Assembly (NCBI GenBank): GCA_014773175.1
Contig: VXCM01000913.1
Location: forward strand, 149,060-213,059
From: Lucifuga dentata
Lineage: Eukaryota; Chordata; Actinopteri; Ophidiiformes; Bythitidae
Length of the DNA stretch: 64,000 nt
Reading direction: 5' to 3'
Of the stretch, positions 11,879 to 23,459 are shown piece after piece. The position numbers and the translations under genes were made by a program. Below the pieces are notes generated by a model. It was not told where the DNA came from. It saw only the letters and a list, made by a program, of their open reading frames with translations, and did not search any database. Each line of letters starts with the position of its first letter. Within the stretch, counting starts at the first letter, position 1.

Positions 11879-12600
11879 TACCTATGTAAATACAGTAAGT
11901 ATGAGCAGTATGAATGTACTTAGGTTTCTAAAGTAAAAGTATTCATATTTAAGGATTATTGATGCATTAACATGTATCTGCTATCAGGTTTGTTAATGCA
12001 CCAAATGGAAATATTCAAGTTAAAGGAGTATACCAGTGGTTTTGCATGTTTGAGCCCAATATATATGACTGGCACGCATGTTACGTTACTGACTTTTCTA
12101 AAATATACTGGCATGCTAAATATTAGAATTGTTTTTACTGCCTTTCAGACTGCCGTTGGTTTCAGTTCATTCCAGTACGCTACAGAAGTCAACTTGTAGA
12201 GACTTTAAATGTGCTTCAGATAAGTTTTGTGTCGAAGTAATTTTATTTGCAGAGTTGCACAGAAGAAAACGTATGTCTACGCCAGGGAATATAGTCCCAG
12301 GAGAAGACGGGTTTTACCAAGAAATTAAAAACGACCATCCCTTCCACACTGACTCATACGTGTTAGCATTGTGTTTACATTAGCAAACACAGAATTTTAA
12401 GATGGGTGTATCAGCTGAACATCTGATTTTGAAAGATTCGGGGATCTGAGAAAATAATAGGAAAACAGAGATATGTTGGTCGTATTCATTGAGTTCAAAC
12501 ATGCAGAATCTTATGGTATGGTCTTTTAAATACAAGTACCTCAAAGCTGTGTTTAAACACAGTATTTGAGTAGATGTACCTAGTTACATTCACTCATGTA
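11879..12600 (+). mobile_element. Fish TIR repeat (GTACTTGAGTAAATGTAC type) split by MITE copy C
   Basis: The left part (11879-12019) has AGTAAAAGTATTCAT, GGATTATTGATGCATTAACA and AAATGGAAATATTCAAG. The right part (from 12530) resumes with ATACAAGTACCTCAAA and then GTATTTGAGTAGATGTACCT. These are the consecutive segments of a widespread teleost repeat whose ends read CAGTGGTGGAAAGTAAC (recalled from fish genomes, not searched). The break falls exactly between two TTAA sites belonging to MITE C. The repeat is old and decayed. Confidence 0.6.
12020..12529 (-). mobile_element. TTAA-type MITE, copy C (nested)
   Basis: It starts TTAAAGGAGTATACCAGTGG and ends GGTATGGTCTTTTAA. Its right end carries the 5'-type subterminal sequence inverted (GATGGGTGTATCAGCTGAAC, then TTTTGAAAGATT), so it lies in minus orientation. 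It interrupts the fish repeat at 11879-12600. Removing the element and one TTAA restores ATTCAAGTTAAATACAAGTA, matching the expected uninterrupted repeat. This is the best evidence in the window that the family targets and duplicates TTAA. Confidence 0.75.
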
Positions 12601-13673
12601 CTCATAATAGTCACTAAGCCAGACCAAAATAAGTAAGTGCATGTTGCTGCAGGACTTCACTTTTCCCTGGATAGTTTCTTAAAAGCACCTAGTAAAAATG
12701 TTCCAGCTCCACAATCCCCAAAACCAAAAAGGTCAGCCAAGGGTAAATCTTCCTTAAAGAGGAACCAAAGGATTCGTGTTTGCTCCTTTTGGAATCTGGA
12801 AGAACACCAAAGTCACAAGCACACATAAGCCTCTAATTTTTAATTTTTACACTGCGGAAGAGCGGAAGCAAATGAAAGCAGGGGGGAGAGAGAGAGAGAG
12901 AGAAGAAACAGGAGGCTGACGGGGAGGACGGAGAGCAGTGAAACAGCTGGGATGCCAGATCAAACAGGAATGGAAGAGGGAAAGGCTTTTTTTTTTTTTT
13001 NCTTTTTTTTTTTTTTGCCTTGGTGGAGCGATGGGGAAGAACGGAGCGTGTAGTGCATTAAATTTTCATGTGAGCATCAGTGCACAGCTTAGAACTGCAT
13101 TACAGAACCAAAGCAGCAGAAAATATCCTTAAGGAACATCTGAATAACAATGTGGCTTATTTATAGAACACATAGAACACAACAAGAACGCAGCTGAATG
13201 ATTTAATTAGCTTCATTAAAGGACAGTGAAGGGCCATCAAGCAAGATATGTATTTCTAACGTAATGTGTGGGGGCCATTATTCACAATGTGCCACATTAT
13301 ATTCCAATGTACACACATCTTCATTCATCTTTATGCAAAGATTAACAATTAACGAGGGAAGCCGAGCTCTATCTGGAAAATTTGGGACACGCACAAGCAC
13401 GAGTCTAGATTCCAGAGCTGCACTGTATGTTGATTTATATTTGCATGCGCCCATAGGCTCCACTGTTCTCTCATCAGCTAACATGTCAGGACTGGGAGAG
13501 CTGTTGAATGTAAACACAGCCTACTTTCAAAGCCGTGCACATGTGGTCTTGTTTATGCATGACATGCAAAAAAAAAAAAAAANAAAAAAAAAAAAAACAA
13601 CAAAAAAACACATCTAACATGTTTTTGCAATTATTTAAATTATCCACGAGGAAGAAAAAAATATGGCGAAGCT
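12601..13673. other. Gene-free DNA with unresolved homopolymers
   Basis: A (GA)n tract lies at about 12886-12902. T and A runs with single Ns at 13001 and 13583 mark weak assembly joins. No gene is recognised; lysine- or phenylalanine-rich frames here are homopolymer translations. Confidence 0.5.
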
Positions 13674-13838
13674 TGATCGCTTGAATATTTGATTTTGGAG
13701 ATTAAGAGATTTTGCAAAATATCAGAAAAACTGAAATAAGGTTTTATCCTTTGGGAAATGATTGTCAGTAAATGTAACATGTATGAAAGTTGAATATATT
13801 AGGCTCAAACATGCAAAATGGCTGGTATGGTCCTTTAA
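13674..13838 (-). mobile_element. TTAA-type MITE, copy D (5'-truncated fragment)
   Basis: Only one end is present. CGCTTGAATATTTGATTTTG leads into GGTTTTATCCTTTGGGAAAT and the terminus GGTATGGTCCTTTAA. The opposite end is missing. The 72 bases beyond its terminus are shared with copy E (see 13839-13910). Confidence 0.7.
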
Positions 13839-13910
13839 GATACATCAGCTTAAAACCTGCCAAGTTAAAACTGCAAGTTAAATGAAGTAGTACTAAAATC
13901 TGTAGTTTTT
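13839..13910. repeat. Flank shared with MITE copy E
   Basis: GATACATCAGCTTAAAACCT, AGTTAAAACTGCAAGTT and ATGAAGTAGTACTAAAATCT directly follow MITE D. The same string with a few changes directly follows MITE E at 17800-17871. The two MITEs therefore sit at an identical junction. Confidence 0.75.
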
Positions 13911-15127
13911 GGTTGCTGCACAATAAAAGCTAGTCACCGCTAACGGAGGGATGCAAGTTTGTAGCTGACGCATGAGGTTTGCATGTGTAATACGTGGGTC
14001 ATGTTCCGCAGCACACCTGGTTTCCCAGCCTTGGAACCACATCACAGATGCAGCTAGCAGATGTGCCATTGAGAAGATATAGTGTTGCGTAATGTGAGAA
14101 TAAAAAGAAGGAGAAAACAGCCTGCAGGATTCCAACATTAAGAGGCATTAAATGACTTTATAGAAATGTCGTCAAGCTGCTTAATAATCCTGACCAATAG
14201 AGTAAGAAGATGCAGTGCGAGCAAAAATGACAAGGAAGTCCTCTCTCTCACCCTCTGCCTCTCTTCTTTTTTTTTTTTTTTTTNTTTTTTTTTTTTTTTT
14301 ACTCTCTATTTGCTCAATAACTCAGAGACAAGCGATATACTGTAGAGCAGGATGTGGTTCAGCGTAGGTCAATAAAGCAATACGCTGAGGGATTCCTGAC
14401 GGAGGATGAGGCTGTGCAGCAAGAACCAACTACAAACCATACAGAACATATAAAACAGCAAACGTAAAAACTTTTTATTACTGTCTGTAAATTTAGAAAA
14501 AATAACAGACTTGCTGAACTTTTGTCAGTTTCATTGATAGTCTGACATCAGCAGATGAAGACGGTGCGATAAGGCTTTTTTATGGCTTTTACTGTGAAAT
14601 TGTGATATTTTAGAATGGGAAGGTAATGGTGCTGACACATATCCAGCTTTGGAAAGTGAGACGATTCTCCATTAAGCACAACATTTAATGCTGCAATGCC
14701 GCATTCAAATTTTCCGAAAGTTTCATCTGTGAAGTAAAAGTCCTTCTTGTCTGTCGGAGTTAAAGAAAAACCATAATAGTAATGAAAACGTGGTATAAAA
14801 ATGGTTTGTGAAAAATCATTTTGGAACCAATAAAACCTCAAGGACGTTCATTACATTTGCACTTTTGGGTGTTCTGGACAATTTAGCCAAATTAATGTTT
14901 CAGGTAAACTACATATCAGCAACAGAAGTGGATATTATATTATGAAGAGAATATTATGAAGAGAATAAATGAGAGAAAAAATGAGTAAATGAATAAATGA
15001 ACTGACTTTGGCACGATCAAAAGGTGCAATTTGGTCAGGATCTAGATTTTGTTTATTTGTGACAAATTAGGTAATTAAATCATATATTATAATATTATAT
15101 TACTCTTGCACCTTCTCTTCTCAAACA

Positions 15128-15176
15128 GTTGTTAGCACTCTTGCCTCACAGCATGGTCGTGGGTTCAAAGCCTTGT
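15128..15176 (+). repeat. tRNA-like repeat fragment
   Basis: GTTGTTAGCACTCTTGCCTC and GTGGGTTCAAAGCC resemble a tRNA-like fish repeat whose usual text is GTTAGCACTGTTGCCTCACA followed by a B-box-like GGGTTCGAA. There is no cloverleaf and no intact A box, so it is not a tRNA gene. Confidence 0.45.
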
Positions 15177-15822
15177 CCGACTATGTACAGGAGTGATTTC
15201 CTCACTGAATTGTGGAATCAATATTATAAGAAACAAACAGATTTTGTCGAGGCTTGTTCAGTTTTCACTGAGATAAATGAGCGTTCCTCCAGTTAAAAAT
15301 GTAAAATATAAGTTTGCAAATGATCTGATGAGTCAAATGACAGCAAGATGTAACTTGAACACTCCAATACCCAGAAATCCTGAAACATGAAGTCATTAAA
15401 CTAAACACGGCACACCCATGTTTACAGACCAGTGTGCGTACAGAGAATTTTGATTGGGCAAATACAGAAGCTATAGGGATTCAAGTGAGGGATGAAATGA
15501 ACTTTTAAAAAGAAAAAAAAACCCGAAACAGCTAGATTTTTAAATACGTGCTTATTTAAATTCCCTTTTGTTCACTTTAATATGTAAATGGCATTAAGCT
15601 TAGCATTCTGAGCATTTCATGGTGCCAAATGTGACGTGTTGCTGTCCCTCAATAAGACCAAACATTTATGACCTTATTTGCAACAGCAGCATCTGCTGGT
15701 GCACATTCAGCCACACTAATCCTCACCTTTCACAGTCTCTAACACACTCAATACACTCCTGTCTGGCTCAAACAAATCTCTAATGGAAACACACTATACA
15801 AACACTCCCTCTTTTAACAAAT

Positions 15823-15855
15823 ACACACACACACACACACNCCCTCTTTTAACAA

Positions 15856-15889
<34 letters not shown>
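15823..15889. repeat. (CA)n microsatellite doubled across an N
   Basis: Two (CA)n tracts (15823-15840 and 15860-15889) are each preceded by CCCTCTTTTAACAAATA, with an N at 15841. This is probably one locus represented twice by the assembler. Confidence 0.75.
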
Positions 15890-15890
<1 letters not shown>

Positions 15891-17283
15891 AGTCCAAACA
15901 AACCTGGAGGGAAGTTTAACGGCTTTTCTAGATGATGACTCCCATCCAGAGACCGGTTCAGCCGCTCGCTCTGCAGCTGATGTCACCCGTGCTTCTTTTT
16001 CTTTTTTTGGTTTGGTGCAGACATGTGGGCAAGCGGAGGGCGTGGCGCCTCTGCCACAGCTTACTCTCTGGCCAGCCTTCCATATAATTTCCACACGTTT
16101 CTCTCACCATGACATGGCCAATATGAGACGGTTGAAACCCCACGAACGCAGCTGCAAGCCAAACACGCCTCGGTCTCTCCTTTGTGCTTACGAGCTTCAA
16201 GATTTGACAGCCACTCAGTGCCAGTCATCCCTCCGCCATTATCCTTAAGCAGCAGCGTCTGAAAAGCCATAAAAATGCTCAAACCATACATGAAATTTCA
16301 ACATCTGTACCAAGGACAAAATGGTAGTGATAACAGAGGCGTACCGTGGGCAGGAAGCATCTTTCTGTTCCTTTACTCTCCCATCTGTTTGGCCCTTTTT
16401 ATTACAGCAAGTGGCTTGATTGTAGGTTTTGCTTAGGACCTCTGCGAGGAGATATTTTGCATGAGTCGCCGCTCTCTGCTATCTATGTGCTGACAGCGTA
16501 GCAAGGTGAAGGTCGGCTTGAACTAAACAGGCTGAGGAATATCAATAATGTTTCATACATACAGTGTATCGTTCATATGGGAACAGCCCAAACAACAGCC
16601 CTTTTCAGCAGAATGAAACCCCGGTGTTATGAGTAAATGTTTCTAAGAGACGGTTGGCTGAGGGATGCAGGTGCAGGCAGGGACTTGTCCTTCCTGTCAC
16701 AGCTCAAATCTGAACTTCCAACAGATGTGTGGGGGTGCAGGAGAAACAGGACAGGCAATGCAGAGCTGTCATCTGATAAGTGCATATTGTGATTATTTAT
16801 TTAAAACCTCCAATGACACTCTGGCTGCACAGCAATCTTAGGAGGAAGGGTGAACACGAAGTGGAAGAATTCATGTGAGACCTCTGGGAAATTGTTCAGC
16901 TCTCCCTTTTGCTGTAAATTCACTCCAAGGTGGCGACGTTACAATCCGGTCCTCCTCTGAGTTTATGGGCGCTGCTGTCGTCAGATCTATGACAGTTTGT
17001 GTCTTGTAATTGCTTCGCTAACTGAGTGTCACCAAGCCCACCAAGAGGTACTTAACAGTCCAACCTGCTGAACTAGCAGCGTTGCACCGCTGCCCCGAAG
17101 TGCGGCCTTTATTTCTGTGGCGCCCGTGCATTTAATGCCTCCGTGTTCATGGCCTTCGCATGAATAAAACATGAAAGATGAAGTCATGTGTCACCCACAC
17201 ACACACAACCATGCAGTCAAATAATAAGACACACAATTTCTCTCAGCACAGTTTCACACGAGTACAGATATACTGAAAAAGCT

Positions 17284-17799
17284 TTAAAGGACCATACCGT
17301 CCATTTTGCATGTTTGAGCCTAATACAGTATATTCAACGGAACTCAACTCAGCTTAATATATTCAAACTGGAACGGTGAATTAAAAATATTTTTCCTACC
17401 TTCCAGACCACCATTGGTTTCAGTTCATTCTGGTAAGCTATTAAAATCAAATTGTTGATGAAACGTCCTTGGGATAGGTAATCCATTATCATGAACAACA
17501 TGTATATTCTAATTTTTTCGATTTCATTTCGTAATTTTAGTGTTAAACGCAATAAAAAACGTGGAGTGAATGTATGCCCCCACCAGGGAATATAGTCCCA
17601 ACTATTAGCAGGAGAAACATGGATTTTTAAGGTGGGTGTATCGCTTGAATATTTGATTTTGAAAGATTAAGAGATTTAGCAAAATATCAGGAAAACTGAA
17701 ATACGGTTTTATCTTTTGGGAAATGATTGTCAGTAATGTAACGTAGGAAAATTGAATATATTAGGCTCAAACACGCAAAATGGTGGTATGGTCCTTTAA
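17284..17799 (-). mobile_element. TTAA-type MITE, copy E (full length)
   Basis: It starts TTAAAGGACCATACCGTCCA and ends GGTATGGTCCTTTAA. The interior contains CCAGGGAATATAGTCCCAAC and GTGGGTGTATCGCTTGAATA, the inverted 5'-type subterminal region, so it is minus-oriented. No N lies inside it, so at about 516 bp it is the best length estimate for an intact member. It has no coding frame. Confidence 0.8.
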
Positions 17800-17871
17800 G
17801 ATACATCAACTTAACAACTGTCGAGTTAAAACTGCAAGTTTAATGAAGTAGTACTGAAATTTGTAGTTCTG
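17800..17871. repeat. Flank shared with MITE copy D
   Basis: GATACATCAACTTAACAACT and AGTTAAAACTGCAAGTTTAA match the sequence following MITE D at 13839-13910. Confidence 0.75.
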
Positions 17872-20500
17872 ATGTAAAATTGAGTTAACTCCACTAAAAT
17901 CTGAAAAAAACAAGGTGATTAAACAAATAACTGATGACATTACTGTTCAAAATGTACTGTTATCTTTATTTTAAAAGTTGGTTGTAAAAAAGATTATTGT
18001 GAAATCACCTCAGTACTGATGTTAAACTCTTTATGTATGAAAATATACAGAAAACTAATATCTGCCAGTTTACTGATATAGATACTTGAGAGAAAAAAAA
18101 ACAAAACATCAATATCTGCCTCAAAAATCCTGTATTTTTTCAGGCTTTATTTAAATTAAAAAAAAAAAACAAAACAAAACAAAAAAAAAAAACCTTTGAC
18201 TTCACTTAATTCCAGTCTTATCTGAAATCCATCTGTGGTTTTTCATCCTCGCACTTAACTTAGTCAACCTTACCGTACTACACGATAATTACCCAACAGA
18301 CTCAGTGTGTGTGTGTGTGTTGTTAATTTTAACACACATAAACAAGCCAAATTATTTGCAGATATATGTATATTTTTCATTTCCTGAGTTATTTTATCAT
18401 CCTAAAACCTCATTATCATTCCTCTAGCGTTGACAGCAAGGCATCATTATTTTTTTGACGTTCTTTCGCCACATTCAAAACATGACATTTAAAAACATCC
18501 TTAACAAATTTCCATGTTCTGGCATCTCGCTTGCTTTCTGAGCCGCATTATGTCAACACAAAAGCTTCCCTCCCCCTCCTGTCACCAATCAGAGCTGGTC
18601 GGTATACTTGAGAAAGAATCAACACAACATCCGCCGTCAACACAAATTAGAGCTTAATCACAACAGAAATACCCATTCACTATTGTTTCCCTCCGGAGCA
18701 CTCCTGTACGCTAACCATCTGTACGACTTCAGTAATATTTATCACATTATACTGAGCAGTCTCCCTTTCCCATGATGCCTCTCTCTGATCAATTCTGAAC
18801 CCAAATCACGTTGTGCATGTCCACTCCAGATCATCGTGTCGTACACTTTACAGTACCACTCTTCCCTTGGGCAAATGCCCTTTTTTTTTTTAACTCCCAC
18901 TGGCTCCCACAATTCCATCATAATGCTCTGGAATACTTCTGTGTTCCATTAGCGTCTGGCATTCCTCCACTAATTGCATGAAACTAGGTCTGCAACCTGT
19001 TTTACACCCAATCAGTGTGGGGCGAAAGAGTTCCCACTCTTGATTATATGCCACAGGAAGTGGGTAACAGCATCAGTGCAGATTAGACAGGCAGCTCAGG
19101 TGGGTGGTGGAAGGTTGGTGTGAGATCCTCTTACCTAGCCGTGTTGCTCGGTTTGTCAACACGAGTAAGAGTGAGGGAAGGATGAGAGGGAGGAAGGCGG
19201 AGGGGTAGTTGGTGACGAAGCCAATTATTTTCACCTATCTGCTGCTCCCTGCCAGCAGACATGTAATTTTAAATGGTCTCGGTGATCCCTGGGCCGGCTT
19301 TGAGCCCTTGGAGAATATAGTTTTACAGATGAAGCTGTCACAGGAAGCAGCTTGTGTTCGGCAGGGGGCTTTTTAGACGCTTCTCACCTGTTGCCTATTA
19401 GTGCTTTATGACAGAAATTTACAAAATTTCCCTTTTCGAACAACAAAACACAAGCTTGTTAGCCTTTTATAAAAAGAATGTCTGTGTAGTCATCTATAGT
19501 TTTACTCCTTTCATTTGATGCATGGTGTATGAAGGAGTGATTGCAGCAGTGGCCTCTCAGGAAAAGCAGCGGGCTGGAATTTCAGCTCCGCAACAAAGAA
19601 AGGCAAGGTGAAGAGAGGGATGCTGTTACGGTTTAAGGATCAAGTGATGCAGGCTGACAAAAAGCTGGACTACAAAGACTCCCTGGGTTATTACTATAAA
19701 TAAAAGACAGAAGGCCGAGGGATCAAAATTGTTGAGTTCCTACCCTGAGGAGAAAGCTGAGCCCTCATTACATGAGTCAACCTTCCCTGTTGTGAGGAGG
19801 AAATAGAAGATCAACGGGCTTTAATTTCTCAAAATTTGACTAGTTCATATTGTGGCAGGACAAGTAGCACTCAACTCTCCTTAGCCCATAAAGGTAAAGT
19901 GAAGCAGCAACAGATGAGGTAAATGTCAAGTATTTGGGCTAATAAAAGTTAAAGATGGCACGTTGAGATTGCTGAACTCCTCTGGAGATATTCGATACCC
20001 AACATACTCACAATGGGTATCTTGGGTGGATATAAACACTAAATCCATGTCTTTCTTAATTGAAAATGTGAAGGACCCCATGGAAACATAGACGTGTCAT
20101 AGCCAACAGTACGGCGAACGGAATGCCGCCATTAAATAGAACAGGCCTTCAGAAATGGAGAATACGAAAAAATTATGAAACAGATCTGACAGAGCAATTA
20201 GGTGTTCCAAAGCAGAAGTAAAGGCTTCATTCAACTTGGTTGAAGACAATATCTGGAAACGGCCTTATTTTACCTTAGCAGAATGCTAAGAAAGGTGTGG
20301 TGAAAAGCTGCCATCATAGATGAGGGAGGGGTGGGGTGTGTGCATGTCTTTGTCTTTGTAATGTCAATGCAATTAAGCATGTAACTGGGGATAACAGCAC
20401 ACACTTTCACTTTGAGGGGGAGGGATTATTAACATGTTTACAGTGTCTACTTGATTAGAAATGGGGATAACAGGCACAGTTTCACTTTCACTTTTCTGCA
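17872..20500. other. Gene-free DNA
   Basis: A-rich simple sequence lies at about 18155-18193 and a short (GT)n at about 18306-18320. The 18.4-19.4 kb interval is unique and balanced in composition, without a gene. Near 20388 and 20464 a short GGGATAACA-containing segment is repeated. Confidence 0.45.
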
Positions 20501-20775
20501 CAATCAATCAATCAGTCAGACTTTATTTATATAGCACCTTTCATACAAGTCAATGCAGCTCAAAGTGTTTTACAGGCAATTGACAAATTTCAGAAGTATT
20601 AGAATGTGAGGCTAATGTACATCAAAATAATGGTAAATAAAAGTAGTGATAGCACATAAGACAATAAAAAAATTAAAAGTGATTAAGTAAGTAAGGATGG
20701 CTGTTCCAGCGGCTTGGAGCATAACAACTAAAGGCTGATTCACTGAAAGTTTTAGTTCTGCTCTTTGGGACAATT
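20501..20775 (-). repeat. Teleost LINE/SINE 3'-end fragment
   Basis: It begins CAATCAATCAATCAGTCAGA, then TTTATTTATATAGCACCTTT, and later AGCATAACAACTAAAGGCTG and AGTTTTAGTTCTGCTCTTTG. I recognise this order as a common fish interspersed repeat that ends in a (CAAT)n tail. The class is not certain. The strand is inferred from the tail position. Confidence 0.55.
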
Positions 20776-23424
20776 AAGTGCACAGAAAGAAAAAAAAAAG
20801 AGCTTGAAAAAGAAATTCAACCCCTNTCACCACCACCACCACCACCAATGTGACCCTGTGAAAAGGGGTTCCCGCCATGTTTTGACTCTGATAGGCATTT
20901 CGGAAGCATACTGCTTTCTTTACTACTTTACTACCTTTCAAGACCTGGAAAACCATTCAAACCTCAATAAAAGGCTTAAACAATCTGATTTGCAGACCTC
21001 TCATCCCTTTACATTCACGTACCGACAGCTTTACGACCCATCAGTGCCTCTTTGTCGCCTGTTTGGGACAAAAGTTTAATGCTGCTCCTTTACAAATGAC
21101 ACAAAAAGGACAAAGTGCGGTAAAATCGATTTCCACCACGTTTCAATGAGAATGGCCGTTGGTAGACTATATCATGACACAGACGTATATTTCATTTTAA
21201 TCAGTTTAGGCCTTCTTCTTCCAAAGCCACGCCAGTTCGGACTTCAATCACACAACCTATCATTAACATCAAAGTAGGTCACATAATGGCAGCAATCTGA
21301 AGGGCAATAAGACACTCCTAACCCCGTCCTCCACCTACCAGCATCTTCCACCGCTCAACAATGACAAGTGTTGCTATAAACAAGCAACCAGTGATGACAA
21401 AGCCTCATTCTCGAAACCAAAAACCAAGCAACTAAGCAGTATCACCATTAGTGATGTTGCAATATAGTGTAATATTGGTCTTTAATAAGATGTTTCTGTT
21501 GGGATTCTGCTCTAATTTGCTATAATTTTATGTTTTGTGTCTTTAATGTTTGTGTCGGTTCTGCTGTAAAAGCCGGAGGGCAGAGACATGGGTGCAGTCG
21601 ATAAATTTGAGTATACAAGTTTTTAATTTTGCTGCAACATCATGAAGGTCAACAAAATTACCTCATACTCCTTCTGTAACAACTAATCAGAGAAGTACAT
21701 GTGTGCATGACTTTACCTCTGATACACGCTTACTGTGATCCTTCTGGTCTTAGAAGTTACAAAGAGCAAATTAAGCTGTTAGCGAATGCTGCATTTTCTT
21801 TGCTTTTATCTGTCTGATCTGTGTTGGGTTCAAAGAGACATCCAAGGAGAATCAACTCGGTTCTATAAATATCATACATTTATATTTCATTTATTTCACT
21901 AGAGGCAAATCAAGGCAAGCTTTTCTTCTCATTAATGGATCCCACACAATGACCTGCACTGGACATCAAAGATGCATAGAAAGAGCTCCAAAATGAGGCC
22001 ATTAATATTATTCGTCTATTTCTAGTACGAGACTCATATTTGCATCACATTGCAACAGCAAATTTTGGGAATTTGCAACAAAAGAAACGGACTCGCATTT
22101 TTGTCACACATGCTACAAGACTTTTTTGGAAACACCGAGTCATCTTGTCATTAGATTACTTGCATTTGGGGGTGTTTTGTGGAAAACAGATTGCAAAACA
22201 GGAGAAAGTAAGGCTTTTGTAAGACTGTAATGTTGTGTCATTACTGTATACAGCTGGAACCTGTAATGTTACAAGCACAAACAAAGCTAATGTGAATTTA
22301 AAACCAGCCTTGACACGCCTAAGCAAGAAAGACAACTTTGCAAATGACAAGACAGTGTAATCTGATGACACCAGGGAGATGTCTGTGTATCCCAATCCCG
22401 ACAACAGCTAGAGATGTACTTCATATCAGCATTTTAGCAAAAGGATTCAGAACAGCAATACTCCTGTAGGGCATCAGAGAAAATGGATATGAAGTAAACT
22501 GAAGCGCCATACATTCACACTTCAGGCATCTGGCCAAAGCTCTAATCTAGCTTTACAATAAGGAAACAGGCAAAGTTTCAGTTTCTTCCTCTAGGACACT
22601 TAGATGCATTTTTTTTTTTTTCTGAGATCATACCAGAAACACTAAAAAGTTAAATATGGATCATTTCCAAACTCTGTCAAAGCCTTGATGAGAAGTTTGA
22701 GGTCATATCAATTGCAAGCACATAAATGTCGACACTTAATATAATTGACAGGTAATTTGAAGCTTTCAGTGGTTTTCTTTGTGTTTTTATTTATTGACAA
22801 TCTTAAGCCTGGCAGTAGCATCATTACAAAAAAAAAAAAAAAAAAAAAGTTTTCTACCCTCAGCATCAAAACCATGCCAAAGAGGTGTCAGAGTGATGCA
22901 GTAATCTGATTTTGGATTGGGCCTTTAAGTCAAGTCAAGCCTCTTCTCTATGGAAAACAGCCCTGTCAGGACCTGTGGGGTGGGTTCCTCTTTGTGTCAC
23001 TGTCATTTAGCATCTGCACCGGCCTGTCAAATGGGATGCCACCCTCGTGCTGGCTGCTAGTCCCCGTGTGAGACAGGATGCTCAACAAAGGCCCCAGGAT
23101 GATAGATGATGTTATACAATGGCCACTGTTTTTGTCAGTAAATGGAGGCCTCTGCCCCCAACATGCATTGATGGATAGAACTCTGAAAGAATGTCATTTC
23201 AGAGTACGAGATAGAGCTATCAGAGGATGCAGAAAGGGCGGGCAAAGGAGAACAGAAACAGAAACAAAACTTTATTGTGTCTATAAATATCTGAGGACTC
23301 TGATCAGTGTAATTATCTGATATTTCCATCTGTGTAAACGTTTGCATTGCAGCCATCCATCATTAATACTGAACCAGAAAGTAAACTTGGACAGTTTATC
23401 GCCTCAGCAACAAGTCCAAACGTT
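20776..23424. other. Gene-free DNA
   Basis: An N at 20826 abuts a (CAC)n tract at about 20828-20846. A poly-A run lies near 22829-22848. The 22.9-23.35 kb part is unique, GC-balanced sequence with no recognised gene. Confidence 0.45.
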
Positions 23425-23459
23425 TTAAGGACCATACCAGAGGATTTCTATGTTTGAGC

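Larger units (their letters stand above)
13911..17283. other. Gene-free DNA
   Basis: It contains poly-T with an N at 14284, a tRNA-like repeat fragment at 15128-15176, (CA)n tracts at 15823-15889, and otherwise unique DNA. The 16.3-17.15 kb part is balanced in composition and could include conserved non-coding sequence, but nothing specific is recognised. Confidence 0.45.

Noticed and set aside
15128..15176. A tRNA gene
   Set aside because: Only a B-box-like GGTTCAAAG and a tRNA-like string are present. There is no cloverleaf, no intact A box and no terminator, so it is a repeat fragment.
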